Made by a program: the position numbers and the translations under genes. From Onthophagus taurus (Eukaryota > Arthropoda > Insecta > Coleoptera > Scarabaeidae): a stretch of DNA of 64,000 nucleotides. Below the pieces are notes generated by a model that worked only from the letters and a program-made list of their open reading frames with translations, was not told the DNA's origin and did no database searches. Below are positions 22,441-33,475 of the stretch, in pieces (within the stretch, counting starts at the first letter, position 1; every line of letters starts with the position of its first letter). The stretch spans positions 15,507,501-15,571,500 of the forward strand of contig NC_091971.1 of NCBI RefSeq assembly GCF_036711975.1. Reading direction: 5' to 3'.

Positions 22441-23014
22441 TCTTGCTAAAGTTATTTAGGTACGGTAAAATCAGTGATGTGGTTTTTCCCTTTTCTTTCT
22501 TACTTACTGGTTTCTATCTCATCAAATCTCATTCAATGCAGCAGGTAATCGCAACATATCGTAATTTTATCATAGTTTTCAAACACCTGTTAAAAATCTA
22601 TTATGAAAATAATTTTCTAATTTAAGAATTAGCTTCAGTTCAAGTGCAGTTAATTTTAACCGGTTCGTTTATCGTAAATAATATTTAATGTTTTTGGAAC
22701 AAAAGCTAATTTTTCTGAAAAAAATCAAAATGATTGTATGCCAAGCTTTCAAGTTCCTGCGATGTATCCTTGCGTAATGTATTTTTTTTTTGTTTGAAAA
22801 ATGCAAAGTTATTATTGTTGTTATTGGCCGCTGTTAACTTTTGCGTCAATTCAGATCTAAATGTGTATATTTATTCAAGTTCCGAAAAGTTTAAAACTAC
22901 TCAGTCCGGATACACACTTAGAAAATTACGCAAGCCATATATCAATACCGAAAATACCTAGCTCCTATAATTATCTAACGAAAATAACGCGATAGAAATA
23001 TCCTACAGTCGTAA
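22441..23014. other. Intronic AT-rich sequence
   Basis: No coding or repeat signal supported. Confidence 0.4.
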
Positions 23015-23295
23015 AGTGTATACCTACAGGGAGGGCGGTTATTTTTGGAAGATGGTAAAGTAAAAAAAAAATGTTTCGATCGATCGGATCTGGAGAGTGG
23101 CTTATTAAAATTCCTGCTTTAGTGCCAGCGGTGCTTTCACGTGTGTGGCGAGAACAAGGATGATCCTGAATTGCCAGGATTCCTCAATCGTCGCAGCCGT
23201 TTGGCAAAAGGCACGTTCATTCAAAACCCGAGCTGAGAAAAAACAAACTACGCGATTTATGGGGCCATGCCGCTCCGAAACATGTAAGATAAACG
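23015..23295. other. GC-richer island inside the intron
   Basis: About 280 bases with clearly higher GC than the flanks and no TE similarity. It contains CACGTG (an E-box) near 23139 and CGATCGATCGG near 23079. It ends with a possible splice donor, CAT followed by GTAAGATA, at about 23284. It could be an alternative untranslated exon/promoter or an enhancer of the surrounding gene. Open frames on both strands overlap it without recognisable products. Confidence 0.35.
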
Positions 23296-24249
23296 TTTTT
23301 AAAGTGACGATCAATGACTTCTTTTTTGAGATGATGTATTTATGATGTTTTGCAAAAAAATTCTACCTTTCTAAAAAAAAAACATATTTCTGTTTTATTA
23401 CACTTTTCATTTTACTTCAACTTTCTTGCATATACAAAGAGGTGAATTCTATATTTATGGTGATGTTTTAATTGCATAAACTGAAGCAAAAATTCAATAA
23501 CATTTTTAAACATATTCTTAAATGTTTTCAACATGGTTTGTCTTTTATGTTGTAACATAAATCCAATAGCTTAGTCTTAAAATATTTTCATTAATCAATT
23601 GTAGACAATTAAAAATTTATCAATTTTTCGTGTGATTCAGAACTCATCGTTTCATTGCTTCGTCTATTTCGTCTTCCAGCTCTTCTACAAACTATTGTTC
23701 AAAGTCTTGCAGTAGCCTGCTTTCCGATTTAGTTTCTGCTCAACTTCTAAACTTTATTTCGCTTACACTTTATTGTGATGGACACATCTTTCATGACGAT
23801 TGATTTTCATCTCTCTCAAGTATACTACACCAAGCTTGAGGTACAGTAAATAGATAATTTTTCAAATGAATTCAATTTACGTTTTAGTGAATTTTTAGTA
23901 AGATTGTTTTATAGTTAGACATTATAATTTGGAACACATTTTGATACCTATGAAGTAGCTGTATACAATTACCTAATGCTAATTCATCGTTTGGCCCATA
24001 TGCAAGTGTATTATTCAAAACAAGAAGAAGGTAGAGTACTTACTACAAGTTAAGTTTACGTGATTGTCACTCTGCTCTAAACCCAAACCGTATTGTAAGG
24101 TATTTCGAGGTCGACGGAAATCATGGCGGTGTAGGAACAGATGTTTAAGAAGTTCATAATAGTTTGCCAGCGTAAGCGTAAGTGTTATTTCTTTCAGTTT
24201 CTTTTTGCCAATAATAAGCAATGATACTGGTGAAATTCTAGAAGAGAAC
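23296..24249. other. Intronic AT-rich sequence
   Basis: Nothing supported beyond short AT-driven open frames. Confidence 0.35.
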
Positions 24250-24805
24250 CATCTCCTTGATTTCCATGAAATGCCATAACATGACTGAAGCTGCTCAATA
24301 ACTCGACTCCTGCCTTGTATTCACTCCTCCCAAGCTAAATCAAGCCACCCCAACCCAATTCAAGATATACATAAATTTTTTTGGACATGCAAGTATTTTT
24401 CACTCTTTAATTATTTGTTACACTATTGACTCATCTTTCTATTTTATGTGGTTACATTACTTGTGCCTATAAAAGGTGGCTTCATTTTTCAAATCCTTAT
24501 TTGTTATAAACTTTTTTCTGGAAAATCTTATAATATTGAATCCAAAGAGTTTAGGATCTGGATATTTAGAAAGCAATGAAGATGTAGTAAAAATATGCCA
24601 AAACAGACACCACCACCTTAATTTCTATGAAATGTCGCAGCATGACTGGAGCTGTTCAATAAGTGGACTCATGCCTTCTCCCAACCCAACCTCAATCAAC
24701 CTAATCCAACCCAACCCAAAACTGTATAGCCATGCTTCTTTAGAACATGTAAGTCTTTTTCCCTCTTTGCTCACTTATCTTATTACACTATTGACTTGTT
24801 TATGA
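24250..24805. repeat. Two diverged direct repeats, ~360 bp apart
   Basis: About 24250-24455 and 24612-24805 share TTTC(C/T)ATGAAATG, CATGACTG(A/G)AGCTG(C/T)TCAATAA, a CCAACCCAA-rich tract and TTACACTATTGACT near the end. They look like an old tandem duplication. The 109-codon open frame across the second copy has no recognisable product. Confidence 0.65.
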
Positions 24806-25465
24806 TAATAGACAAGTATGTATGGTACCTATGTTATGATGCCCATCGAATGTTATGATGCAGTGTTAAAATTCTTCTCTGCTACAAACATTTTGTAAGG
24901 ATATTGCTTTCTGGTAGATTTTATAGTACCGCATTCAAGAATTTACTTTTATTAATTAGTAAAAATGGTCGAAAGAGACACATTGGTATTTAGTTTTGAA
25001 TGGTTTAGTGGTGGTTGGTTTTTTGATAAATTTTATAACATTGTACAATGTAACCTTTTGCATATAGAAATCTTTTCAATGAAGTTGGAAGTTCTTGAAA
25101 AATGTAAATCTAGATCAGACAACCAATACAAGCTTAGAATAGACTTGGCAAGCAATGAAAACTCATGACACTAAATATTCTTTAACAGTAATGTTAAAAC
25201 TAATTCACTTTAGTTTGGCATAACGATTACACTCCAAATCTTATTTTATCTATTTGTTAGGACAAGCGCCCTCCAAAAATTCAAATACTGCAAAAATAAG
25301 TGGTATAAGCATTCTTCCTACTGATTTTGTGACAATTGACAAAGTTATCTTCTTCAATAACAAAATCGGAATCGTTTAGTAAACCGTTACTGCCGAAATC
25401 ATCCACTCATAAATGTTTCAACATAAAGGTTTTTTTAGTTTTTGTAGTCTGCTAATAGAAGCTGA
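24806..25465. other. Intronic AT-rich sequence
   Basis: Nothing supported. Confidence 0.35.
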
Positions 25466-25469
25466 AGTT

Positions 25470-26005
25470 AGTGTGTTTTGTAGACTACAATGAGGATTTT
25501 GATAAAGTTAAACACCACCTACGCAAAGAAACTTTGTTAAAGAAAAGAAATTGATCTCAGAGACATAAATAATAATCTCTAAACTATGTATATTATGGGC
25601 AAAAGGCAGAAATACACGTATTTAACATTTGATGAAATAGAAATTCAAAGAGAGGTTCGACAAGGATTGATGTGAGAAGACTGGTGGCATGGACAAATGC
25701 TAAAGGTTTCGTGAATAGAGAAAGTGACCAAGTGGAGGTGATGAGACGCTTCCAGAAGGATTGAGAGATAGTACTGACGATCAAACAAAGGAAGTTATTT
25801 TATATGGACCATGTCATACGAAGGGAAAAGTACCAACTTTTGCAAATAATTATGCAGGGAAAAATTCTGGGAAAGAGCTCCATAAGAAGAAGGTTTAACT
25901 CCTGGCTGAAGAACCTTCGGGAGTGGTTTGGCAGCACCAGCAACGAACTATTCAGATCCGTGGTCTCAAAAGTTGCTAACCTCCGAATCGTAGACAGCAC
26001 CTAAA
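25470..26005 (+). mobile_element. LINE 3'-terminal coding remnant
   Basis: One frame at about 25804-26003 reads MDHVIRREKYQLLQIIMQGK, then RRRFNSWLKNLREWFG and NELFRSVVSKVANLRIVD. This is the well-known insect LINE ORF2 tail (F-G-H-I-x-R-x-x-K-Y-x-L-L-Q-x-I-x-Q-G-K-I). Upstream, DEDFDKVKHH and WTNAKGFVNRES are degenerate RT pieces. It is 5' truncated and mutated. Confidence 0.8.
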
Positions 26006-26552
26006 AAAGAAATAGGAATGCTGACCTCAGTACCTGAATCACCGTTTAATCATTTAAGAACTAAAATAGTTTCTTTGAATCCATATTTTCAAGTTCTTGG
26101 AAATTGATCTTTTGAATTTAATTTTGGTTACGGAATACTAGCATTAAGAAAAGATTGTTTCTTTTGAAACAGAATATAGTTTCCCTCATTACTCATTACT
26201 TTGCTAATTGGATTAAGTTAGGTTGAGGTTGCTCCGCATAAATGTATAATTATCTTGACCGCTGTTCCAAAATTAATTATAATTAAGTTATAAAAATCTC
26301 TATATTGTTGCATTTACCTTGAAATGTTCTCAATAGAATATCCAGGTTTGCTCTTTTGGCACACACTGCAGGTAACACAGCTGGATAACAAGTTATGTTC
26401 AATCGACATATTTTGGTCAAATAGATGCGAATATCACTCACTATCATGATGTGATAGTGCGATGTCCACGTGATTTTTTTGACAATCTTGTATCTCCTTC
26501 TTACTTCAAGACATCTGCCTTGTTTCTTAATTACTCATAGCCTATGTTGGGA
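26006..26552. other. Intronic AT-rich sequence
   Basis: Nothing supported. Confidence 0.35.
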
Positions 26553-27395
26553 AGTTAAGCTCCAGCTTTCATACCATCGAGGAGGTCTTCCAGGGATGTA
26601 TTTGCTCTTGGTAGTCCATCTTTGACTATCCATGGTAATCTTGAGTCACAATGTCCTGGATATCCCAAATCTCTCTGATATCTTCAATTCTTTTATTATA
26701 TATTACATTGTATATGCATTTTTGGCAGATTGTGCATTTGGTCCAAACTCGAGGTGAATATTGTTAAGCTACGTTTATTTCGTATTTGGTTGCAACACCT
26801 TTATAACATTGAGTACAACGTAGTCTTTTTTCTTTTCACGTTTATGAAGTTTTGTAGTACATTGTGTGTCCAACAAACGGTACCTTCCTATACTATAGTG
26901 TTGTATGAGGTCATTTGGTCTGCGTCATCAATAAATGATTTACCATTATTATATTCGATTATTGCTAGTTACGTCTCCACCTCTTTGAGTGACCGTGTCT
27001 GTTGTTGCTAGGCATTGTGCCACTTTCTACTGTAAATATACAAGACTATACAAAATGTATAACAACAAAGTAAAAAATGATTTTCATATTCATTAATAAA
27101 AAGCACCTAAAAACAGATTTCTAGCACCATAAAAGCGTGCTATCTAAATATACCTCATGTCCTCAAGGACAATACTTAAAACAAAACAGTGGCTTTCATA
27201 AACCAACTTATGTTTATCAGAAACGGTACATGTGCTAGTCAACCTGTTAAACTCCAGCTTTCATACCATCATATAGGAGGTCTTCCAAGGAATGTATTTA
27301 CTCTTGGTAGTCCATCTTATACTATCCATGGTAGTCTTGAGTCACAATGTCTTGGATATCCCATATCTCTCTGATATGTTCAATTTCTTTATGGT
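26553..27395. repeat. Pair of ~145-bp direct repeats
   Basis: Copies at about 26553-26695 and 27246-27394 share CTCCAGCTTTCATACCATC, GGAGGTCTTCCA, CTCTTGGTAGTCCATCTT and ATCTCTCTGATAT. They are about 85-90% identical by eye and separated by about 550 bases of unrelated sequence. They are probably remnants of a dispersed (possibly LINE-derived) repeat. Confidence 0.75.
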
Positions 27396-28114
27396 ATATC
27401 TTGTTAATGATTAGCGTCTTCATCCCCACTGTTCTGGAGATTATTTTTGTAGTAGCATTTTCTGCTCTTATATGTCACAACATGTCTTATATATATGTAC
27501 AGGACATATACTTGTTTTGCCGATATATATCAAAGTTTCTTTCGAAGATGCACACAAAGCTGTTTACAATAAACTAATAAGAGACTTATATTTTGAGAAA
27601 GGCATTTATCATTGCTATGTTTTACAATGATTGAAAAATAAAAGTCCTTCAATTGGGTCAACTAAAATTGTATAACTTTTAAGGTTTCAACACCGCCTTA
27701 AATCCTCTATAACAAGATAAAACAGTTTAATACCACGAAAACGCGTTTAAATCATTTTTGCTTTTTTTTTTAAGCTCTATGATTTCACACGTTTTAATAA
27801 TAATATGATAAACAACGATTTGCGTCAATTGTTGGTATTTTTGTATCGCGACTAATGATTTTTGTCCAAAAATTCCTAACCAACCGGTCATTAAAAAATG
27901 TTAAAAGCAAACAGTGGAAAAATCAGCAGTCGCCAATTTAAACACACACACATACACGCAAAAATTTGTGACGTTCAAAAGTTTGGCAACCACTCAAAAT
28001 GTTCTCGGGCGAGCATCTCTGGAAAAAAAAATCTAAATATAGCACGACTCAGTACGAGAAGCTTGTTGTCAGGTTTAAAACTAACAATAAATTTTCTTTG
28101 TTTCAATTCGATCC
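27396..28114. other. AT-rich intron end / possible alternative 5' leader of ABRA gene
   Basis: It contains a CACACACACATACACG tract near 27945 and a possible acceptor (CTTGTTGTCAG) near 28071 that would place the ATG at 28115 in a second exon. No frame of its own is supported. Confidence 0.4.
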
Positions 28115-28954
28115 ATGGATGACCCTCAGACGACGCCTTTGAGCTCAAAAATAGCTTTATTCGACGCTCAAGCCAAAGACCACAAAGATAAACAATCGGT
28201 CAATCCATTTTCAAACGAGACCGTTCATGGAATGAATAAGCCGCAGTTTTCCAAGGACGAGTACGGACGCCCTTTAAAAGGATCTTTATCGGAAACGAGA
28301 GGATTTAAAGCTACCGCGCAAGTTTGTAAGGAAATGCTTGAACTTTGCGAATTGATCGATCATTATGGTGAACCACTATTCAAACCGGGCGAAAAAGATA
28401 ATGATCCAAGGAAAGTTATTAGTTTTGGGGATTTATTTACGGTGCGTTAATAAAAAATGAATAAATAAATAAGTGTTGTCAAAAATAAATTAAAATAATA
28501 ACGTCTATTTGTTTATACTTACAGATGTACACGATTATCTCTGATAAATTGGTCGGGATGCTCCTCAGGGCCAGAAAACACAAATTGTTGGATTTCGAAG
28601 GAGAATGTCTTTTCCAGGTAATCACTATTAAAAATAATTCGTTTTTCTTCAAAAAATATCACAATTAAATTCAAGAATCGTAAGGCTCGTTTTTTTAATA
28701 TTCACTTGTTTTTATAATTTTTATTAAAAACACCTAATTTACCGACATAATTCAATTTTTTTTTTCGTTACAATTTTTAGCGTAGAGATGATCACGTTCC
28801 CATCATTCTTTTGAAACCAATCCAAGAAATTCGTGGAGATTTCCATCAAAAAATCGATACCGCTATGTTAGCCGTTAAAGAAAACGAGAGAAGAGCCAGC
28901 GAAGAACGACAATTATATTGCATGTCCGACGACGATGCGAAATCGGAAACATAA
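28115..28954 (+). CDS. Abra: Actin-binding Rho-activating protein (ABRA/STARS-like, costars domain)
   Basis: Three exons (28115-28441, 28525-28617, 28781-28954) join in phase 0 through consensus GT/AG sites and encode 197 residues from the ATG at 28115 (context CCATGG). Residues ~26-60 hold the SVNPFS and FSKDEYGRP motifs seen N-terminal to the domain in arthropod homologues. Residues ~62-152 form the costars domain, with CKEMLELCELIDHYGEP, ISFGDLFT, YTIISDKLVGMLLRARKH, LDFEGECLFQ and RRDDHVPIILL. The C-terminal tail is charged. Members of this family bind actin and promote Rho/MRTF-SRF signalling in muscle, and this role is inferred here. An upstream coding exon at 19110 may replace the first five codons. 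AATAAA at 29278-29283 is the likely poly(A) signal. Confidence 0.9.
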
Positions 28955-29579
28955 CCTCACTTTGGGAAAGTATTAGGAATTTTTGACAATTTTGACGGAC
29001 CATGATTAGGTTATGTAGTAGATTTTAAAGTTCTAAGACCAAGAAGTGTTTTTGAGATGAAAAAAGGGTATTTGGAGAAACGAAGAGGCCTTTTAAAAAC
29101 GTTTTTATATGAAGTTTTGAAATTTTAAGAAATGTTAATACGATATTATTGTATCTTAATTAGGACATTATTTATTAGGTTAATTTAAGGATATTTTTTT
29201 ATTTTTCTTTAGATATCTACTTATTTATTTTCAGATGTATTTATTTTAATAGGTAATGTTTGTTAATGAAAATATTAAATAAAATGAGAAGGAAAAACTG
29301 AAATAAGTATTTTTCTTTGCGTTTTGAGCTTAGTTTATGTTAAAATCTGGAAATTTAAACTTCCTTATTTTCCGAATTCATCATTAATTAAGCATCAATT
29401 TATTGTTAAAAATCATTGATTATTGACTTTTAGGATCGATTTTTATATATAAATTATCATAATAAAGAAATAGAAAACAATTTTTCTCGTTTCTCTCAAA
29501 GTCCATGTGATATGTCAAAATCAGGAGTTTTATTTTTTTTTAATTTGCTTAAACCATTCTTTATTCATTGTTCTTTATC
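28955..29579 (+). other. 3' UTR of the ABRA gene and spacer
   Basis: AT-rich. AATAAA at 29278-29283 gives a ~340-base 3' UTR. No further feature before the LINE at 29580. Confidence 0.5.
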
Positions 29580-31200
29580 CATTCCATTCCGAAAAGTTAG
29601 ACTTGTTTCGAATGGACATCACAGCCTTGCAGGAAATTAGATGGGAAGGAGAAATCAGAAAACAGCTGTATTCGTTATATGTATTACAGCCACAGAGTAA
29701 TCTGTGATTACAGCAGTTTTGTATGGTACGGGATTTATACTTAACAGGAGAGCTAGACAAGCACTAATACTATAGGCTATAAATGATCGAATGTATAAAA
29801 TCCGACTTAGGGGAAAATTCGCTTTAATAATTAATAACATTGGCAAAGAGGATTATTATAGGGGCATCGAAGGACAACATAACCTTCACATAATAACAAG
29901 ACTATACCATCTGGCTGAGGCGCATGATATGGTAATTAGTAGCATATAGTTCCCACACAAAAAGATACACAGAGGTAATCAACAGTGTAATCAGATAGAC
30001 CACGTGCGTATTTCTAAAAGATAGGCAACAACTGTCAAGGATGTACGACTGTATAGAGGAATAAACTGCGACTCAGATCATTTCCTGGTACTTTGCACCT
30101 TAAGACAAAGAATAAGTAATGCGTAAAAGAAAAATGGGCATAACCCCACGAACTGGAATGTCCGTAGATGAGGACAATAAGAAGAGGTTCCAGGAAACAA
30201 TAAAAACAGAACTGGAGAAGGGTGATACTGATACTGGTGGAGACGTAAGTCTATAAAGCAGAATATATTGAAGGAGGCAGAACAGATAAAGGAAGTTGGA
30301 GAACGACATAATTCAATGATTCAATGAAGAGTGCAGATGGTCGAGAAAGGAATACAAGAGGTAACTGGATGCAATATAGCATCAGAAGAAGAATAGCAAC
30401 AAAAAATGTGCAAAAGGGCAAAGAGAGAATATTATAATAGAGAACCAAGCGACATAGAAGAAAGTAATAACAAGAGACATTATAGAAAATTTTACAGGGA
30501 TGTCAAAAAAACAAGCAAAGGAGTACAGGCCACGTGAATCCATATGCAAGGATAAAGAAGGAAATCTACTACATGAAGAAGATGATATTCTTAGCAGATG
30601 GAGAGAATACTTTCAGGAATTGCTAAATCAGGAAAATAATACGGAGACTGAAGAGTTTAACTACGTGTCGGCCGAACCAAAGTTAAAACCTCCCACCAAC
30701 CTTCCTTTGATGAAATTAGAGATATAATAAAATCATTAAAAAACTATAAGGCATAAAATACGGTGGACAAACTCTATGGAACCGTATATACGAGCTTATA
30801 TGTTTAATATTGATCTTAGAAGAATTGCCTGAAGAATGGAACCAGGGCCTATCCATAAAAAGGGCGACAAGCGGGATTGCCGTCATTACAGAGGAATATA
30901 CTGCTTAACGTGACGTATAAGATATTTTCATGCTTTATCTATAATAGAATGAGTATGCGGAGGATATCTTGAGGGACCACCAATGTGGATTTCGGCCCAA
31001 CCGATCTACAACAGACCATATACAGACTTTGAAGCAGATTTTGGAGAAGGATTACGATTATGATTTTTGATATGAACTGTCTGTTCATCGATTTCAAACA
31101 GGCTTTTGATATGATCGACAGGCGGAAGCTCTTTCAGAACCTGTTGCTGCTGGGTATCCCATAGAAATTGGTTAATCTTGTACAACTAAAGCTAAGTCCG
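29580..31200 (+). mobile_element. LINE (RTE/CR1-like) endonuclease-RT remnant
   Basis: It starts with MDITALQEIRWEGE, the apurinic endonuclease block, followed by IDHVRISKR and NCDSDHFLVLCTLRQRIS, the block around the catalytic S-D-H of the endonuclease. Then come linker pieces (CKDKEGNLLHEEDDILSRWR EYFQELLNQ, in one frame) and RT blocks: HYRGI, LLNVTYKIFSC, CGFRPNRSTTDH, DMNCLFIDFKQAFDMIDR (the first catalytic aspartate) and LLLGIP. The sequence ends before the YADD block. Many frameshifts. The protein similarity resembles copies often annotated as craniofacial development protein 2-like in insects. Confidence 0.85.
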
Positions 31201-31555
31201 CACCGAAAGGAACATTGTGTTTATGTTGCTTATTTCTATAACTTGTATCTCAAATTCTGGATGTTCCTTCTTGTTTATGGTTGCAAAAACAAATGTTCCT
31301 ACAAACAGAAACATTGTAAACATTTTTGTTTCCGACGTAGTGTGGACATGTAATTTGTTTCCGAAACTTGTAGCGACTTTTACAGTATAAACATCTGTTG
31401 AAAGCTGAAAATATGTCGTTCCAGTGGTCTCCCGAAAATATTATACATTTATTTGAGATATACAAAAATCCAAAAGTACAAAAGTTCTTTATATTTCCGT
31501 TGTCAATTCTGGATTCTGTGTTTATGTACGGCCGTGCCGATGGAAATACTTTGAG
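31201..31555. other. Spacer, nothing supported
   Basis: AT-rich sequence between the LINE and repeat copy B. No coding signal. Confidence 0.35.
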
Positions 31556-32122
31556 AGTTTCGTAAGACGATTGTAACGTTTGAAATGCACGAATTTAAGT
31601 TGAAAAACGTTTAAAATACGAAAGTTTTTTTAATGAATGAGTGCTTTAAGTCTTATGAAACGTGTTTTTTATGCTATTTTTTGTAATTTGCGTTTTTATC
31701 CTTTTTTTAACAAAAATAAAATAAATTTTGACAATGTAGGGAAATAGGTATGTAGCAGTTGGTAACACCGTAACACTTGAAAATAGAAATTTGAATTGAC
31801 AATTAGAAACTGTCAAAACACAAAATGTATTCACCTGAAAAAAATTTTCATGTACTCCTCCCAAAATAAAAGAAATTGCCAGTGTTCAATGTCTTCATCA
31901 TTGTGGACCTTGTATTCGATGCTAAGAACGTGTTTAAACATCCATAGACAAAAATTGTCACATTGACAACTAGAAAAATTAATGACCCAATGTGACCAAC
32001 TTGAACTGGTTCTATAAAATGTTACTAAAATCTCATTACAGCATCGGATGCTGTAAGGTGTCTCATTACAGCACCCGTTTGAGTACTGTTAGAGCTTTCA
32101 TTACCGTCGCGAATTACAAAAA
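31556..32122 (-). mobile_element. 565-bp non-autonomous repeat, copy B (inverted)
   Basis: Reverse-complement partner of 15762-16326, differing by scattered substitutions and a few small indels. It lies immediately before a mariner C-terminal fragment, so it may have inserted into that element. Confidence 0.85.
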
Positions 32123-32300
32123 CCAATCTTGAAGACTTGCGGCAACGAATAGAACAGGGTTGCCAGACAATTCGTGAAAACTACGGGTTATTTGAAAGAG
32201 TTCGGGCTTCCTTTAAACGTATTAGAAACTGTATTAATGTTGCAGGCCGACATTTTGAACATCTTTAGTAAAAAGCTTCGTTTTGATGATGCTTATAAAC
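32123..32300 (+). mobile_element. mariner-like transposase C-terminal fragment
   Basis: The frame from 32123 reads NLEDLRQRIEQGCQTIREN, then FERVRASFKRIRNCIN and GRHFEHL before a stop. This is the C-terminal end of mariner/Tc3-like transposases (N-L-x-E-L-x-x-R-I...G-G-H-F-E-H-L). The catalytic part is missing, probably because of the repeat inserted upstream. Confidence 0.7.
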
Positions 32301-32377
32301 TTGTAAGTTTTGTAAAACTTATAAAAAGCGAAAGTATTAGTATTGCATTGTGTAAATTCAACTTTTCTAATAATTTA

Positions 32378-33475
32378 CACTGTTGGAAATAATTCACGAG
32401 CACACCCTGTATAATCTGAACGCGTGTGTCTAGCGCAATAAAATTTGGTATGGAAGTAGTACTAAAGTAGTGTAACTTACTTTCACATGGAGAGCGGCAC
32501 AACTCTGCTGTGAGGAGAAACATCAATAGCGAGCCGCCGAACGTAGGGAAGCACAACAGACCGTAGCACCTCATCTACGTATCGTTGACCCGTCATGGTC
32601 TGCTATACACGCAGCTGACGTATACGTCCACCATATGTAATCGCACCCCATACCATAATGCTCGGTTGTCGGTGGATAGGGCGTTCTTGCACACACTGCT
32701 CGAGTAGACGATCACCGACGAACTAAAATTCGCGCATCACCGGTGCTCAATTTGAATCTTGATTCGTCGGAAAACAAAATGTCCCTCTACTTGGCAACCT
32801 ACTAATGCCTAGCGTCGACCCACTCGTGACGTATGCTGCGGTGCTCGGGTGTTACTGGAATCCGCTGTATCGCACGACGCGCGCGCAGTCCACTATCTAC
32901 CAAACGCTGCCGTACACTTCGCGTAGTGAGTCAGCCTTCCCCTGCCGTGCCGGTGGCCAAACAGCTCCAAGTTGCCTTGAGGAGGACACACACGAGGCTA
33001 AAGCGCCGAGTACAAGAGTTCAATCCTCGTGTGCTGGGGACGCGCAGGGCCGTCCTGACTGCGGCTGAAGGTACCTACCTCAGACCATTCTCATCATGCC
33101 CGTTGCACTGCCGATAACGACCGCTCGAGACGAATTTCACAGAACGATACACCCTCAATGTGCATACCCACAAACATTCCTCGCTCAAACTCGCTTAAGT
33201 AACGCGATCGCTCATCCAGTGCGCACACGTACGATAACAATGTGGTCCCTCACACCACACTAAAAACGACCGGTATTTTCCATCCACTTCGGTCTCCATA
33301 GCGACGGAATGTTCCAGTTGGAAGGGCGGCTCAGTCAACAATGCCTCGACGGAACAACTCGAAACTCCATGAATAAACTCGTCTACAGTAAACCTTTGTG
33401 CTCCGCAAATATTATGGATTTATCTTCACGCGTTCAGATTATATAGGGTGTGCCCGTGAGTTATTTCCAACAGTG
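32378..33475 (-). mobile_element. Tc1-like transposon with intact ends, decayed transposase
   Basis: The ends CACTGTTGGAAATAA(T/C)TCAC are inverted repeats of about 50 bases (32378-32427 and 33425-33475), each flanked by TA, the Tc1/mariner target duplication. Between them, minus-strand pieces read LRARRAIQRIPVTPEH, HEWVDAR, DILFSDESRFKLSTGDARI (around the first catalytic aspartate), YGMGCDYIWW and TMTGQRYVDEVLRSVVLPYV, which match Tc1 transposases. Stops and frameshifts make it inactive. The interior is markedly GC-richer than the surrounding DNA, and plus-strand open frames there are antisense shadows. Confidence 0.85.

Noticed and set aside
32805..33117. Two overlapping plus-strand open frames of 87-94 codons in GC-rich DNA
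   Set aside because: They are antisense to the Tc1-like transposase readable on the minus strand. GC-rich DNA lengthens chance frames.
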